Shown here: piece after piece, positions 63,217-64,000 of the stretch | Layout of the letters: every line of letters begins with the position of its first letter | Position numbering within the stretch: position 1 is the first letter of the stretch | DNA from: Massilia sp. Root418 | Lineage (GTDB): Bacteria > Pseudomonadota > Gammaproteobacteria > Burkholderiales > Burkholderiaceae_D | Length of the DNA stretch: 64,000 nt | Direction of reading: 5' to 3' | Assembly: GCF_001425265.1 (NCBI RefSeq) | Contig: NZ_LMEC01000021.1 | Coordinates: forward strand, 186,001-250,000 | Program-made: the position numbers and the translations under genes | The notes under the pieces: model-generated | Database searches by the model: none | What the model was told of the DNA's origin: nothing | The model's input: the letters and a program-made list of their open reading frames with translations, nothing else

Positions 63217-64000
63217 AGCATAAAGTCAAGAACATACACTTCGTCGGCATCGGCGGCAGCGGCATGAGCGGCATCGCCGAAGTGCTGCTCACGCTGGGCT
63301 ATAAGGTCAGCGGCTCCGACCTGGGCGCCAACGCCGTCACCCAGCGCCTGGTCGACATGGGCGCCACGGTGCACCAGGGGCACGCCGAAACCCACATCGG
63401 CGACGCCGACGCGGTGGTCACCTCCACCGCCGTCAAGGCCGACAATCCGGAAGTGGTGGCGGCGCGCGCGCGCAAGATCCCCATCGTGCCGCGCGCGGTG
63501 ATGCTCGGCGAGCTGATGCGCCTGAAGCGCGGCATCGCCATCGCCGGCACGCACGGCAAGACCACCACCACCAGCCTGGTGGCCTCGGTGCTGGCGCAGG
63601 GCGGCCTGGACCCGACCTTCGTGATCGGCGGCCGCCTGACCGCAGCCGGCGCGAACGCGAAGCTGGGCAGCGGCGACTACCTGGTGGCGGAGGCCGATGA
63701 ATCGGACGCTTCCTTCCTGAACCTGACGCCGATGATTGAAGTGATTACCAATATCGACGCCGACCATATGGAAACGTATGAGCACGACTTCGAAAAGCTG
63801 AAACAGGCCTTCGTCCACTTCACGCACCGCCTGCCGTTCTACGGCCGCGCCATGCTGTGCATCGACGACGAGCACGTACGCAGCATCATCCCGCACGTGA
63901 CCAAGCCGATCACCACCTACGGCTTCCGCGAGGAGGCCGAAGTGCGCGCCGTGAACGCGCGCGCGGTCGGCGTGCAGATGCACTTCACCGTGCTGCAGGA
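63213..64000 (+). CDS. murC: UDP-MurNAc:L-alanine ligase (partial)
   Basis: Mur ligase that starts the peptide stem by adding L-Ala to UDP-MurNAc. The first 262 codons are in the window and the gene runs off the right edge. [20 protein letters not shown] (UDP-binding), [18 protein letters not shown] (ATP loop), [10 protein letters not shown] and [16 protein letters not shown] are diagnostic. Its ATG overlaps the murG stop by 4 bp. ddl and ftsQAZ are expected next. Confidence 0.95.
   Translation, partial: MKHKVKNIHFVGIGGSGMSGIAEVLLTLGYKVSGSDLGANAVTQRLVDMGATVHQGHAETHIGDADAVVTSTAVKADNPEVVAARARKIPIVPRAVMLGELMRLKRGIAIAGTHGKTTTTSLVASVLAQGGLDPTFVIGGRLTAAGANAKLGSGDYLVAEADESDASFLNLTPMIEVITNIDADHMETYEHDFEKLKQAFVHFTHRLPFYGRAMLCIDDEHVRSIIPHVTKPITTYGFREEAEVRAVNARAVGVQMHFTVLQ

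Overview
The window is high-GC, gene-dense chromosomal DNA from a betaproteobacterium, most likely an Oxalobacteraceae member of the Massilia/Duganella/Janthinobacterium group. This placement is inferred from the porin type, the CIRCE-controlled rpoH, the order of the dcw cluster and the gene families present; no 16S gene is available to confirm it. No IS element, prophage, CRISPR array, tRNA or rRNA was seen. The only stable RNA gene found is rnpB (RNase P RNA).

Left part (1-7.8 kb): the truncated start of a YbhG-like membrane fusion protein faces a TetR regulator. An MFS exporter faces a LysR regulator. An NhaR-like LysR protein faces a stress cluster of a DUF475/TerC-like membrane protein, two TerD proteins and an AIM24-family protein.

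Pectin region (7.8-22.8 kb): this appears to be a complete route from pectin to 2-oxoglutarate. One strand carries a TonB receptor, a GDSL acetylesterase, a pectinesterase and a GH28 polygalacturonase. The other strand carries uronate dehydrogenase, an SMP-30 lactonase, galactarate dehydratase, 5-keto-4-deoxy-glucarate dehydratase and 2-ketoglutarate semialdehyde dehydrogenase. Two FadR-type GntR regulators with two different visible operator sequences appear to divide control.

Middle part (22.8-46 kb): an operon of signal peptidase I, an ABC ATPase and an ABC-2 permease fused to a CPBP protease. Then follow an ArsR-like regulator facing an atypical P450 with an ABM protein, gamma-glutamyltransferase, a lipoprotein, rpoH behind a CIRCE promoter, ftsX-ftsE-ftsY, a CarH-like MerR/B12 regulator, a porin with a long leader, a TPP enzyme, rnpB, glpK, a GNAT and a VOC protein, and an AEC transporter with a TauD-type dioxygenase. 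Two families of intergenic inverted repeats (GGGGTCAG-type and GGCGGGTTA-type) recur here.

Right part (46-64 kb): a chemoreceptor, a PAS-AraC regulator, a secreted M9 collagenase-like protease, then the division and cell wall (dcw) cluster mraZ-rsmH-ftsL-ftsI-murE-murF-mraY-murD-ftsW-murG-murC. The cluster is tightly overlapped, runs off the right edge, and is preceded by a recognisable promoter and a four-box MraZ operator. rsmH contains an internal segment of foreign-looking codon usage.
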